This document shows, piece by piece, positions 36,677 through 45,289 of a stretch of DNA of 64,000 bases. The DNA lies in the NCBI RefSeq assembly GCF_023721835.1, contig NZ_JAMKFE010000001.1:1-64000 (forward strand), written 5' to 3'. Made by a program: the position numbers and the translations under genes. The notes below the pieces were generated by a model that had not been told where the DNA came from, ran no database searches, and saw only the letters and a list, made by a program, of their open reading frames with translations. The DNA is from Caldimonas mangrovi. Lineage in GTDB: Bacteria; Pseudomonadota; Gammaproteobacteria; Burkholderiales; Burkholderiaceae_C. The first letter of the stretch is position 1, and each line of letters opens with the position of its first letter.

Positions 36677-38206
36677 TCATTCCTCGTCGGTCAGCAGCGA
36701 GACGCCGAGCTGTGCACGGCGCTTGAGCCAGGGGCTGGCGCGGTAGCGCGGGTCCCCGGTGGTGCCGTGCAGTTGTTCCAGCACTGTCAGCACCGTGGGC
36801 GCGCCGAGCTGGTCGCCCCACGCGAGCGGGCCCCGCGGGTAACCCAGACCCAAGGTCACGGCCCGGTCGATGTCGGCCGGCGCGGCGATGCGCTGCTGTG
36901 CGATTTCGCAGGCGATGTTGACGATGGTAGCGACCACGCGCGGCGCGACCAGCCCCGCGCTGTCGCGAATCACCGAGACCGGCACGCCGTCAGCGCCGAA
37001 GAGCCCGCGCGCCTGTTCGCGCGTTTCGGCGCTGGTGAGCGGGGTCCCCATCACGACGCGGCGGCGCCCCGTCTCGAACAGGGTGTCGAGCGCGACCGTG
37101 CGGCGGGCGTCCAGACCTTCGGCGGCGGCACAGGTGGTGGCGTCGTGGCCCAGCGGTGTGACGATGCACAGGCTGTCGGCCGCCGGGCGCGCACCTTCGT
37201 CCAGTGTGCCGCCCAGGGCACGTACCAGCGCCACCACGCAGCGGTGGCCGGGCTCGTGGCGGCGGCTGACCCACACTCGCGGCGGGCGGGCCGGGGAAGC
37301 GGGCGCTTCATCGAAGCGCTCCGCCTGCCCGTCGGCATAGCGATAGAAGCCACGCCCGGCCTTGCGGCCGACCAGCCCGGCCGCCAGCATCTGGCGGGTC
37401 AGCGGCTGCGGCCGGAAGCGAGGCTCCTCGTAGTACTGGTGGTAGATCGACTCCATCACCGGGTGCGAGACGTCGAGCGCCGTCAGGTCCATCAGCTCGA
37501 ACGGGCCCAGCTTGAAGCCGGCGGTATCGCGCAGGATGCGGTCGAGCTGGTGGAACTCGGCGACGCCTTCGGCCAGCAGGCGCAGCGCTTCGGTGCCGTA
37601 GCCGCGGCCGGCGTGGTTGACGATGAAGCCCGGCGTGTCCTTTGCACGCACGGCGGTGTGGCCGAAGCGCCGGCCCAGCTGCAGCAGGAAGTCGCCAACG
37701 CTCGGTTCGGTCAGCAGGCCGTCGACGACCTCGACGATCTTCATCAACGGCACCGGGTTGAAGAAGTGGAAGCCGGCCACGCGCTGCGGGTGCTTCAAAC
37801 CGGCGGCGATCGCGGTGACGGACAGCGACGAGGTGTTGGTGGCCAGCACGCAGTCGGGTCGCACGGTCTCTTCGAGTTCCGCGAACAGGCGGCGCTTGAC
37901 GGCCAGGTCTTCGACCACGGCTTCGACGACGACGTTGCAGGGCGCCAGGTCGGTGAGGGCTTCCACGGGTTGCAGGCGGGCGGTGGCTGCCGCGGCAGCC
38001 TGCGGGTCGAGCTTGCCCTTTTGTGCCAGCCGCTCGAAGGTGTCGGCCAGGTCCTTGACGCCTTGCGCGGCGGCGCCAGCTTTTGCGTCGAACAGCCTCA
38101 CTTGCACTCCGGCCTGGGCAGCGATCTGCGCGATGCCGCGGCCCATGGTGCCGGCACCGACGATGGCCAGGTAGAGGGGGTCGCTCGCGGCGTTGATGGT
38201 CTGCAT
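36677..38206 (-). CDS. 3-hydroxyacyl-CoA dehydrogenase, PaaH-like
   Basis: A 509-residue NAD-dependent dehydrogenase. The Rossmann domain (LAIVGAGTMGRGIAQIAAQAG, about 10-30) is followed by the first 3HCDH C-terminal domain (about 190-285, HFFNPVPLMKIVEVV and DTPGFIVNHAGRGYGTEAL). A linker and second C-terminal domain follow (about 410-500, LGLGYPRGPLAWGDQLG). This layout is that of PaaH/PaaC of phenylacetate and related dicarboxylyl-CoA catabolism. It heads the operon with the two acyl-CoA dehydrogenases. The long repeat-rich gap upstream separates it from a divergent IclR regulator. Confidence 0.9.
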   Translation of the reverse strand: MQTINAASDPLYLAIVGAGTMGRGIAQIAAQAGVQVRLFDAKAGAAAQGVKDLADTFERLAQKGKLDPQAAAAATARLQPVEALTDLAPCNVVVEAVVEDLAVKRRLFAELEETVRPDCVLATNTSSLSVTAIAAGLKHPQRVAGFHFFNPVPLMKIVEVVDGLLTEPSVGDFLLQLGRRFGHTAVRAKDTPGFIVNHAGRGYGTEALRLLAEGVAEFHQLDRILRDTAGFKLGPFELMDLTALDVSHPVMESIYHQYYEEPRFRPQPLTRQMLAAGLVGRKAGRGFYRYADGQAERFDEAPASPARPPRVWVSRRHEPGHRCVVALVRALGGTLDEGARPAADSLCIVTPLGHDATTCAAAEGLDARRTVALDTLFETGRRRVVMGTPLTSAETREQARGLFGADGVPVSVIRDSAGLVAPRVVATIVNIACEIAQQRIAAPADIDRAVTLGLGYPRGPLAWGDQLGAPTVLTVLEQLHGTTGDPRYRASPWLKRRAQLGVSLLTDEE

Positions 38207-38340
38207 TGTGGAACTATGTTCTGTTTAATAAGGGGGTGGGGGATCTTGCTTGAGAATGGGGGGAGCGTCAATGTGGAGGCCGTGGAGCTTGCCCCGGGGC
38301 CGCTTGGGGCGCTTCTTGGTGCGGTGTCGCCCATTGCGCT

Positions 38341-38835
38341 GCCGCGCCGGGAGTCCGCCCCGGCGGGCGGGTAACTTTCTTCTGCTGGCTCAGAAGAAAG
38401 TCACCAAAGAAGAGAGCCTGAAGAAGAACACCATGCACTCTGACCGTTGTGCTTTTTCCCGTCGGCCCAGCGGGCGGTCGATCCCTGCCGAATGGGCTAG
38501 AACCACCTGCTCGTCCAACACTACGGGTCCGCTGCGCGAGACCCTGGAGAAAATCAGGAACAGCCATGCGATGCGTAGCGAGCCCGCAATGCTGAAAGCG
38601 GACGCTCAGGTCACCTGAGCACGCAGACCGGTCTTCGGTCCGCTTCGGACCGAAACAACAGGTGTGCGGCTTCTCTAGCCAGCACGGCATTCACAGGCCG
38701 CCCGCCGGACCGTCTTCAAGAGGCTCAACGGTCAGAGTGCATGGTGTTCTTCTTAAGGCCCTTTGCTTTGGTGACTTTCATTTGGGCCAGCCAAATGAAA
38801 GTTACCCGCCCGCCGGGGCGGACTCCCGGCGCGGC
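38341..38835. repeat. Inverted pair of ~109-bp repeats in the IclR/beta-oxidation gap
   Basis: The 849-base gap between the beta-oxidation operon and the IclR gene holds no convincing gene. Bases 38341-38449 and 38727-38835 are imperfect inverted copies. Each contains GGGAGTCCGCCCCGGCGGGC, a GTAACTTTC-loop-GAAAGT hairpin and AACACCATGCACTCTGACCG. Weaker complementarity continues inward (GCGGGCGGTC near 38470 and GGCCGCCCGCC near 38697). It looks like a miniature mobile element or a BIME-like repeat pair. No transposase is encoded. Confidence 0.65.
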
Positions 38836-38861
38836 CGCGCAATGGAGCACAGCGCCACAGT

Positions 38862-38955
38862 CACCAACCCACCAACCCACCAACCCACCAACCCACCAAC
38901 CCACCAACCCACCAACCCAGCACCCAGCACCCAGCACCCAGCACCCAGCAACCCA
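38862..38955. repeat. Tandem short repeats (8-bp then 7-bp units)
   Basis: About seven head-to-tail copies of the 8-bp unit CCAACCCA (38862-38918) pass into about five copies of the 7-bp unit CAGCACC (to about 38955). This is a slippage-prone microsatellite, about 100 bases before the IclR start codon, where copy-number change could alter spacing of promoter elements. It is not a CRISPR array: units are too short and have no spacers. Confidence 0.85.
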
Positions 38956-39055
38956 ACATAGGCTCGTCGAAATTCCGCACTGCAAACATCAATTCCAATT
39001 GACGCACAAACCTCCGCCGTGCCACCATGCAGTCCGCGCGCAAGACGAGCCCCCG

Positions 39056-39910
39056 ATGAGCGACCACCAAAACGACACGACAGCCGAACAAGACGATCCC
39101 TTGATCGAGGAGGCCGCCGCGCAGCCGGGTCCCACGCCGAAGATCAAGGAAGACCGCCATTTCGTGACCGCCCTCGCGCGCGGCCTCGAGGTGCTTCGCT
39201 GCTTCCGGTCCAGCGACAAGATGCTCAGCAACCAGGAATTGGCGCGTCGCTGCAACCTGCCGAAATCGACGATCTCGCGCCTGACCTACACGCTGACCAA
39301 GCTGGGTTTCCTGGATTTCGTCGAAGAGACCGGCCGCTACCGGCTCGGCAGCGCGACGCTGTCGCTCGGCAGCACGATGCTGGCGCGCATGGACGTGCGC
39401 CAGGTCGCTCGGCCGCTGATGCAGGACCTGGCGGACTATTCGCAAGCCATGGTTTCGCTCGGCACGCGCGACCGGCTCAGCATGATCTACGTCGAGAACT
39501 GCCGCAGCCAATCGGCGCTGACACTGAGCCTGGACGTCGGCTCACGCATCCCGCTGGCGACCACGGCGATGGGGCGGGCCTATCTCGCGGCCTGTTCGGA
39601 GACCGAGCGCCACGACCTGATGGACCGCATCCGCGAACTCGACGAACTGGCGTGGCCGCGCATACGCCACGGCATCGAGACGGCGATGCAGCAATACCGC
39701 GAACTGGGCGTGTGCTGTTCGTTCGGCGAATGGCAGAAGGACGTCAATGCGATCGCGATCGCCTTCCGGCCGGAGGGCGGGCGCACGCTGATGGCGATCA
39801 ATTGCGGCGGCCCGGCGTTTCACCTGAGCCCGCAGTACCTGCTCGACGAGGTGCGGCCGCGGCTGGTGGCGCTCGGCGCACGGCTGGAGCGCTCTGCCGG
39901 TCAACACTGA
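39056..39910 (+). CDS. IclR-family transcriptional regulator
   Basis: A 284-residue IclR regulator. An acidic N-terminal tail of about 30 residues precedes the winged helix (VTALARGLEVLRCFRSSDKM, NQELARRCNLPKSTISRLTY). The ligand-binding domain follows (IPLATTAMGRAYLAA, and VNAIAIAFRPEGGRTLMAINCGG in two parts). It is close to PcaR/PobR-type activators of aromatic catabolism. It diverges from the PaaH/acyl-CoA dehydrogenase operon and probably regulates it. I chose ATG 39056; the upstream frame runs through the tandem repeats and is not credible as protein. Confidence 0.88.
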   Translation: MSDHQNDTTAEQDDPLIEEAAAQPGPTPKIKEDRHFVTALARGLEVLRCFRSSDKMLSNQELARRCNLPKSTISRLTYTLTKLGFLDFVEETGRYRLGSATLSLGSTMLARMDVRQVARPLMQDLADYSQAMVSLGTRDRLSMIYVENCRSQSALTLSLDVGSRIPLATTAMGRAYLAACSETERHDLMDRIRELDELAWPRIRHGIETAMQQYRELGVCCSFGEWQKDVNAIAIAFRPEGGRTLMAINCGGPAFHLSPQYLLDEVRPRLVALGARLERSAGQH

Positions 39911-39922
39911 GCCGCAACGGCC

Positions 39923-40141
39923 TCAGTCGTCCTCGTCCCTGTCGTCGCCGTCCGAGACGGCATCCACGCCGGCGCCGATCACCGCGCCGGTCACCTTCAC
40001 CCCGGTACTGACCACCGCGCCGCCGACGCTGACCGCGGCGCCCACCGCGGCGCCCGCCACCGAGACCACCGCACAACCCCCGAGGCAGGCGGCGAGTGCC
40101 AGTGCGCAGACAAGGCGTGTCGAACGGGTGGGGACGGTCAT
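39923..40141 (-). CDS. Small lipoprotein, glycine/valine/alanine-rich
   Basis: A 72-residue predicted lipoprotein. The signal peptide ends in a lipobox (LAACLGGCAVVSV), and the mature part is a Gly/Ala/Val repeat-like stretch (AGAAVGAAVSVGGAVVSTG) ending in an acidic tail DGDDRDEDD. Similar small proteins in Burkholderiales carry an NF038104-type annotation, but I cannot assign a function. I chose ATG 40141; the frame is open to 40216. It diverges from phoX. Confidence 0.6.
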   Translation of the reverse strand: MTVPTRSTRLVCALALAACLGGCAVVSVAGAAVGAAVSVGGAVVSTGVKVTGAVIGAGVDAVSDGDDRDEDD

Positions 40142-40198
40142 GTCATCGGCCAGGTGAGGGGACGGGGGATTATCAGCTGCGTGCGGCGACATGCGGTG

Positions 40199-40238
40199 CT
40201 GTCGCACGGCCGTCACCGCGCTGACACGGAAGGTTCAC
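40199..40238 (+). promoter_or_regulatory. Four Pho-box half-sites (PhoB binding) before phoX
   Basis: Four 7-mers recur at exact 11-base intervals: CTGTCGC (40199), CCGTCAC (40210), CTGACAC (40221) and GGTTCAC (40232). The PhoB half-site consensus is CTGTCAT every 11 bases. A possible -10 box (TAGCAT, 40249-40254) is about 10 bases after the last unit, the standard PhoB arrangement. This predicts induction of phoX by phosphate starvation. Confidence 0.65.
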
Positions 40239-40291
40239 ACGGCGTGCCTAGCATCCACCGCGCTGTTCCCACGACAACCAGGAGTATTTCC

Positions 40292-42133
40292 ATGTCTCAT
40301 CTCACCGACCGTGCGCGTGAAATGGCCGCCGCGGCCAAGGGCTCGACTGATGCGGTTTCCGTTCCCGGCCAGATGTTCGAGGACGTGTTGAGCCATGCGC
40401 AGGTCAAGCGCCGCACGCTGCTGCGCGGTGGCCTTGGCGCCTCGATCGCGGCCATCTTCGGTGGCGGCATGCTGAGCGCATGCGGCGGCGGTGGCAGCGA
40501 TTCGGACGACAACGAAGTCAGCTACGACGTGGCTTTCCAGCAGGTGCCGGCCAACGTCGGCGACCAGGTGTGGGTGCCCGAGGGCTACACGGTCGACGTG
40601 CTGTTCTCGGCGGGTGATGCGGTGGTGGCCGGTGCCACCGCCTTCACCGGCACCTTCCTCGGCTCCGCGGACACCGAGAAGTTCGCCGGCGGCAACCACG
40701 ACGGCATGCACTACTTCGAACTGCCGGGCCAGGACCCGAACAAGCGCGGCCTGCTGGCGATCAACCATGAATTCCCCGACTACCGGGTGCTGTTTGCCAG
40801 CGGCAGCTACGACGCCGCCACCGCGACCGACGAGCAAAAGAAGATCGCCCTGTCGGCGGTCGGCATCTCGGTGATCGAAGTGCAGAAGGACGACGACGGC
40901 AACTGGAGCGTCGTTGCCGACTCCGCCCACAACAAGCGCTACACCGGCAATACCGTCTACAACGTCGGCGGCCCGGCGGCGGCTGTGCTGGGTGACACGG
41001 TGGTCGGCATGCTGAACAACTGCGCGAGCGGCCATACGCCCTGGGGCACCTACCTGACTTGCGAGGAGTCCACCGACAACTACCTCGATCCGACGCAGCC
41101 CGAAGAGGGCTATGGCTGGGTCGTGGAGATCGACCCGCGCAATGAACTCACCGGCATGCCGGTCAAGCGCACTGCGCTGGGCCGCTTCGATCACGAAAAC
41201 ACCGCCTACATGATGGGCAGCGACAACCGCCTTGCCGTCTACATGGGCGACGACGGCACGCCGGGCTGCATCTACAAGTTCGTACCGAGCGGCAGCTACA
41301 ACGCCAGTGATCGCGCGGCCAACGCCCACCTGCTCGACGAGGGCACGCTGTATGTGGCCAAGTTCAATGCCGACGGCACGGGGCAATGGATCCCGTTGGT
41401 TCAGGGGCAAAACGGTCTGACCGCGGGCGCGACCGACCCGGGCAACGTGACGCAGGGCGCGCAGACGCCGGTGACGATCGACTTCAACACCCAGGCCGAT
41501 GTGCTGATCAACACCAAGGCAGCGGCGCGTGTCGCAGGCGGCACGTTGATGGACCGGCCGGAGTGGATCACCGTCGCCCCCGACAAGAAGATCTACGTCA
41601 CGCTGACGAACAACGGCGGCCGTCAGGTGACTGACGAAGCCAACCCGCGCGTGACCAACCGCCATGGCCACATCATCACGTGGACCGAGCAAGGCAATTC
41701 GCCGCTGGCCACGAGCTTCAACTGGGAGATCTTCCTGCTGGCCGGCGACCCGCGTCTGGCCGACGAGCACCTCAAGGGCGACATCAACGGCGACACGTTC
41801 TCCAGCCCGGACGGCATCCTGGTCGACCCCGAGGGCCGCCTGTGGGTGCAGACCGACGCCAGCACCAGCGACACGGTCACCAATACCTTCGGCAACAACT
41901 CGATGTACTACATCGACCAGGAAACGCGCGCCTCGCGCCGCTTCCTGGTGGGCCCGACCGGTTGCGAAATCACCGGCCTGGCCTACACGCCGGACCTGAA
42001 GACCTTCTTCGTCAACATCCAGCACCCGACCGGGACCTGGCCGTCCAACCAGCCAGGCAACAACGCCGCACTGCCGGCGCGCTCTTCGACCATCGTCGTC
42101 CGGCACGAGGACGGCAAGCCCATCGGCGCCTGA
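40292..42133 (+). CDS. phoX: PhoX-family alkaline phosphatase, Tat-exported
   Basis: A 613-residue phosphatase of the PhoX/DUF839 family, which uses iron and calcium to release phosphate from organic esters. A long N-region is followed by a twin-arginine motif and hydrophobic stretch (RRTLLRGGLGASIAAIFGG) ending in a lipobox-like LSAC, so it is probably Tat-exported and possibly a lipoprotein. Family marks include LAINHEFPDYRVLF, HTPWGTYLTCEES and DGILVDPEGRLWVQTDAS. AGGAG is well placed before ATG 40292. Pho boxes lie upstream and a strong terminator follows. Confidence 0.9.
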   Translation: MSHLTDRAREMAAAAKGSTDAVSVPGQMFEDVLSHAQVKRRTLLRGGLGASIAAIFGGGMLSACGGGGSDSDDNEVSYDVAFQQVPANVGDQVWVPEGYTVDVLFSAGDAVVAGATAFTGTFLGSADTEKFAGGNHDGMHYFELPGQDPNKRGLLAINHEFPDYRVLFASGSYDAATATDEQKKIALSAVGISVIEVQKDDDGNWSVVADSAHNKRYTGNTVYNVGGPAAAVLGDTVVGMLNNCASGHTPWGTYLTCEESTDNYLDPTQPEEGYGWVVEIDPRNELTGMPVKRTALGRFDHENTAYMMGSDNRLAVYMGDDGTPGCIYKFVPSGSYNASDRAANAHLLDEGTLYVAKFNADGTGQWIPLVQGQNGLTAGATDPGNVTQGAQTPVTIDFNTQADVLINTKAAARVAGGTLMDRPEWITVAPDKKIYVTLTNNGGRQVTDEANPRVTNRHGHIITWTEQGNSPLATSFNWEIFLLAGDPRLADEHLKGDINGDTFSSPDGILVDPEGRLWVQTDASTSDTVTNTFGNNSMYYIDQETRASRRFLVGPTGCEITGLAYTPDLKTFFVNIQHPTGTWPSNQPGNNAALPARSSTIVVRHEDGKPIGA

Positions 42134-42201
42134 GCCGGCGCAGCCTCCGCAGAAGCGAAAACGCGGGCACGAGCCCGCACCCGGTGTGCTGCACACCTTG
42201 C

Positions 42202-42233
42202 GGGCGATCGGCATCCGTCGATCGCCCGTTTTT
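42202..42233 (+). terminator. Rho-independent terminator after phoX
   Basis: GGGCGATCG, an 8-base loop and CGATCGCCC form a perfect 9-bp stem followed by GTTTTTG. It lies 69 bases after the phoX stop codon and 22 bases before the convergent FecR-domain gene ends. Confidence 0.85.
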
Positions 42234-42254
42234 GTGCTGCCGGACGGCGGCTTC

Positions 42255-43010
42255 TCAACGAGCAGGTTGCAGCGGCGCTGCGGGATGCGCCGCGGGCGGA
42301 CGTTCCTCCATGTAGCCCTTGCCGTCCTTGACGCCCTTGTACCCCAGCTCGCTCCAGCGGGTGCGCTGCTGGACGAGGGCGGCGAGAAACTCCAGTTCCT
42401 CGTCGGTGTGGTTGATCGCCTGAGCGGGGCGCAGGCGACGGTCGGCCGGCAGGTCGGGTTCGGCCCAAAACGACTGGTGGTAATCGGCCTGCGACGTGAG
42501 GCGCGTGTTCGCCGCACTCAGGTCGACAGTGCCGTAGCAGTTGCAGAAGTAGGTGCGGCCGTCCGGTCGCGCCTCGGTGTACACCCCGGTGCCGCGGATG
42601 CCGATCGTCAGTGTCGGGGTTGCGATCTGCCGCCTTTCGCCACGGCCCCACACCGAGACCAGCGCCCCGGTCAGCAGCCGCAATGCCGACACCAGGTTCA
42701 GCGTGCGGCCGCGTTGCAGCGACATGCGCGTGTTCTGGCGCAGGTGAAAGGCCGAGCTGCCCACCGTGAACACCAGCATCGAGCCCGGGCCCGTTTCGAC
42801 GATGTCACCGGTCTGGATGGTGTCGTTCAGCGACAGCCGCGCGCCATTCAGCCGCGCGTCGCCGTTCAGCGTGACGATATTGCCGCGCGCCCAGGCTGCA
42901 CCGGCCGTGCCTGTGGCCAGCAACGCGGCGACGCCTTGCAGCGTTTCGCGACGCCGCATCCACAGCACGTCTTGGTCGTGCAGCCCTTCGAGCTGGTGTC
43001 TCGTTCCCAT
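42255..43010 (-). CDS. FecR-domain protein, exported
   Basis: A 251-residue protein with an arginine-containing signal region (RRRETLQGVAALLATGTAGA) and a FecR-type beta-sandwich (about 45-145: NDTIQTGDIVETGPGSMLVF, ATPTLTIGIRGTGVY). These domains occur in periplasmic sensors and surface proteins. Here no sigma factor or TonB receptor is near, so it is not a classical FecR. The segment YFCNCYGTVDL holds two cysteines. I chose ATG 43010; the frame is open to 43061, inside the next gene. It is probably cotranscribed with the BPSS1780 gene. Confidence 0.75.
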   Translation of the reverse strand: MGTRHQLEGLHDQDVLWMRRRETLQGVAALLATGTAGAAWARGNIVTLNGDARLNGARLSLNDTIQTGDIVETGPGSMLVFTVGSSAFHLRQNTRMSLQRGRTLNLVSALRLLTGALVSVWGRGERRQIATPTLTIGIRGTGVYTEARPDGRTYFCNCYGTVDLSAANTRLTSQADYHQSFWAEPDLPADRRLRPAQAINHTDEELEFLAALVQQRTRWSELGYKGVKDGKGYMEERPPAAHPAAPLQPAR

Positions 43011-43053
43011 CGGCCCTCCGTCGCGGGCTTTTCTTTTAACACTGCCGGCGGCG

Positions 43054-43845
43054 TCAGCCATCGGTAGTGTCGGCAGGCTCCAGTTCGAAACAATCGGCGA
43101 ACGTGAAATACAGCGACACGTAGAAGACCGTGGAGAACATCAGCGCAGCCGGCAGTGCTGCCAGCGAAGCGAGTTGGGGGGTCGACACCAGCGAGAAGAC
43201 CAGCGTGGACATGACGCCGAACAAGGCGATCACACCGGCCCAGGTCAGCGCGTAGACGACGAAGGCGCCGCGATTGCGCCAGCAGGCCACGATGCTGAAG
43301 AAGACGGACTTGCCGGCGCTGACGCCGCACCAGTGCACCAGCGCCGGCGCGTGCCAGAACGCGAGGCTGAGCGGCACCGCAAGCACCAGGCGCAACAGCA
43401 CGCTGCTCTGCGCTCCGGCGTCGTCGATCGGCTCGCCCGATTCGCCGCCACGCATCCAGCCCTCTTGCAGCTGGGCGAACTTGCCGCCGTCGAGCAGGTC
43501 GGCCAGCAGCATCATCGCGAGCGAAGCCACCGCATACGCGATGCCGAGCTGGAGCAGCGCGCGCACGCGCGAGCGTTCGCCGCGAAAAGGCTGCAGGAAG
43601 ACGCCGGGCAGCGGGAATCGTCCGTGCCCGGACTGCTGCGTCGCGATCATGAAGCCGAGCGTCACGATGGGCAGCAGCGTCAGCATGGCCAGGGCGCCGA
43701 CGAAGGGCACGACCAGCAGCATGAAGGCGCCGAACACGAACAGGAAAAACAGCGCTGAAAAGGCCAGCGGCTGGCGAAAGAACACGCGGAAGGCCTGTCG
43801 CACCCAGAGCGCACCCTGGCGGGCCGGCACCAGACGAAGTTTCAT
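43054..43845 (-). CDS. BPSS1780-family integral membrane protein
   Basis: A 263-residue polytopic protein with about six membrane helices. The opening MKLRLVPARQGALWVRQAFRVF and QPLAFSALFFLFVF match the BPSS1780 family, which is typical of Burkholderiales and lies next to thrB in many of them. Function unknown. The start is 66 bases after thrB on the same strand; its 3' end lies just upstream of the FecR-domain gene. Confidence 0.85.
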   Translation of the reverse strand: MKLRLVPARQGALWVRQAFRVFFRQPLAFSALFFLFVFGAFMLLVVPFVGALAMLTLLPIVTLGFMIATQQSGHGRFPLPGVFLQPFRGERSRVRALLQLGIAYAVASLAMMLLADLLDGGKFAQLQEGWMRGGESGEPIDDAGAQSSVLLRLVLAVPLSLAFWHAPALVHWCGVSAGKSVFFSIVACWRNRGAFVVYALTWAGVIALFGVMSTLVFSLVSTPQLASLAALPAALMFSTVFYVSLYFTFADCFELEPADTTDG

Positions 43846-43911
43846 CGGGTTGGACTTGGAGAAGGAAGGGGCGGTCGGGACACCGGGCGATGATAGAGCG
43901 TCGCCCGGGCC

Positions 43912-44871
43912 TCAGGCGCGCACGTAGTGCCAGGGGTTGGCCAGCCGCTCTCGCAGAATGCGCTCGAAATGCGTCGGGTCGTGGGCTTGCAGCATGTGGG
44001 CCTCGCGCGGCAGGTGGAAGTCCCACAGGCGCGAGATCCAGAAGCGCAGCGCACCGGCGCGCATCAGCGCCGGCAGCAGGCGCGATTCGTCGTGTGTGAT
44101 TTCGCGCTCGCGGTCGTAGGCACTGAGGAAGGCCACCGCCCGCTGTTCGTCGAGCCGGCCGGTGTCGAGGTCGACGCACCAGTCGTTCAGGCACACCGAG
44201 ATGTCGAACAGCCAGGTGTCGACGCCGGCGAAGTAGAAGTCGAAGAAGCCGGTCAGCGTCTCGCCCTCGAACATCACGTTGTCGCGGAACAGGTCGGCAT
44301 GGACGGGCCCGCGCGGCAGCGCCGCAAAGGCCGGTGCGGCGGCCAGTGCCTGCTGGAAGGCCAGCTCGCTTTCGAGCAGCTCGCGTTGTGCGGGCTCCAG
44401 ATAGGGCAGCACCACGGGCACGGTCTCGGCCCACCAGGCCAGGCCGCGCAGGTTGGGCTGGTGGCGCGGGTAGTCCCGTCCGGCCAGGTGCATGCGGGCC
44501 AGCATGGCGCCGACCTGCTCGCAGTGACGCGCGCTCGGCGCCAGCTGGTGGCTGCCGCGCAGCCTGTCGACCACTGCCGTCGGCTTGCCCTGCAGGCGGT
44601 GCAGGATCTCACCGCCGGCGTCGCCCTTGGGGTCGGGCACCGGGATGCCGCGCTGGGCGAGGTGTTTCATCAGGTGCAGGTAGAAGGGCAACTGCTCGAA
44701 GGTCAGGCGCTCGAACAGCGTCAGCACGTAGTCGCCACGGTCGGTGGTCAGGAAGTAGTTGGTGTTCTCGATACCCGAGGTAATGCCTCGCAGCTCGGTC
44801 AGGGTGCCGAGGTCCAGGCGGGCGACGAGCGCGGAGGCGTCGGCTAACGGTACGGGCGTGAAAACGGCCAT
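43912..44871 (-). CDS. thrB: Homoserine kinase, ThrB2 (choline kinase-like fold)
   Basis: A 319-residue aminoglycoside-phosphotransferase-fold kinase that phosphorylates homoserine for threonine synthesis. Motifs: [22 protein letters not shown] (ATP-binding region, about 32-53), [16 protein letters not shown] (catalytic loop with HADLFRDN) and [15 protein letters not shown] (metal-binding Asp). The length is typical for the proteobacterial ThrB of this fold. Start [12 protein letters not shown] is the usual N-terminus. It is followed by the BPSS1780 gene and preceded by the DUF2782 gene. Confidence 0.93.
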   Translation of the reverse strand: MAVFTPVPLADASALVARLDLGTLTELRGITSGIENTNYFLTTDRGDYVLTLFERLTFEQLPFYLHLMKHLAQRGIPVPDPKGDAGGEILHRLQGKPTAVVDRLRGSHQLAPSARHCEQVGAMLARMHLAGRDYPRHQPNLRGLAWWAETVPVVLPYLEPAQRELLESELAFQQALAAAPAFAALPRGPVHADLFRDNVMFEGETLTGFFDFYFAGVDTWLFDISVCLNDWCVDLDTGRLDEQRAVAFLSAYDREREITHDESRLLPALMRAGALRFWISRLWDFHLPREAHMLQAHDPTHFERILRERLANPWHYVRA

Positions 44872-44917
44872 GGGCTGAGCGCCGGCTTGGCGGCAGGGAA
44901 GTCGAGGAGGGGGCAGT

Positions 44918-45220
44918 TCAGAACGAGAACAGGTGCCACACGCGCTGACCGGCGGCGCCGCGCGTGGACTCGGACGACAGGTCCCGGCTGCCGTCGGCGG
45001 GCAGCACTTCGTACGCCTTGCCGCCCTTCTTGGGTTGCACGGTGATGCGCTGGTTCTGCCCGCGCACGCGCAATTCCTCGATGCGCGCGCGGTCGTCCTC
45101 GATCACGGTGTGCTGCACGGCGGGTTCCGGGACGGAGGACGTGACCTCCTGCGCGCGGGCCGCGGCGGTGCACAGGGTGAGCAGGGTGGCGGTGGCGGCC
45201 AGGCAAGGGAAGCGCTTCAT
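44918..45220 (-). CDS. DUF2782 domain protein, exported
   Basis: A 100-residue protein with a signal peptide ([25 protein letters not shown]) and a single DUF2782 domain: [36 protein letters not shown] and the ending QRVWHLFSF. Its role is unknown. The position between thrB and polA is conserved in many Betaproteobacteria. I chose ATG 45220; the frame is open to 45271. Confidence 0.85.
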   Translation of the reverse strand: MKRFPCLAATATLLTLCTAAARAQEVTSSVPEPAVQHTVIEDDRARIEELRVRGQNQRITVQPKKGGKAYEVLPADGSRDLSSESTRGAAGQRVWHLFSF

Positions 45221-45289
45221 GGCGGCGATTTTAGGCCGCGCGGGCGCACGCCCGATGTCCCTGGCGCCCATGCAGCAAAATCATGCGCC

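Noticed and set aside
38862-38955. Possible CRISPR array or repeat-containing protein
   Set aside because: The units are 7-8 bases with no spacers, and the frames through them give Pro/Thr/Asn repeats joined to sequence that is not conserved in IclR proteins.
42255-43010. FecR-type anti-sigma regulator of an iron uptake system
   Set aside because: There is no ECF sigma factor or TonB receptor nearby and the typical FecR membrane segment layout is missing; only the FecR beta domain is shared.
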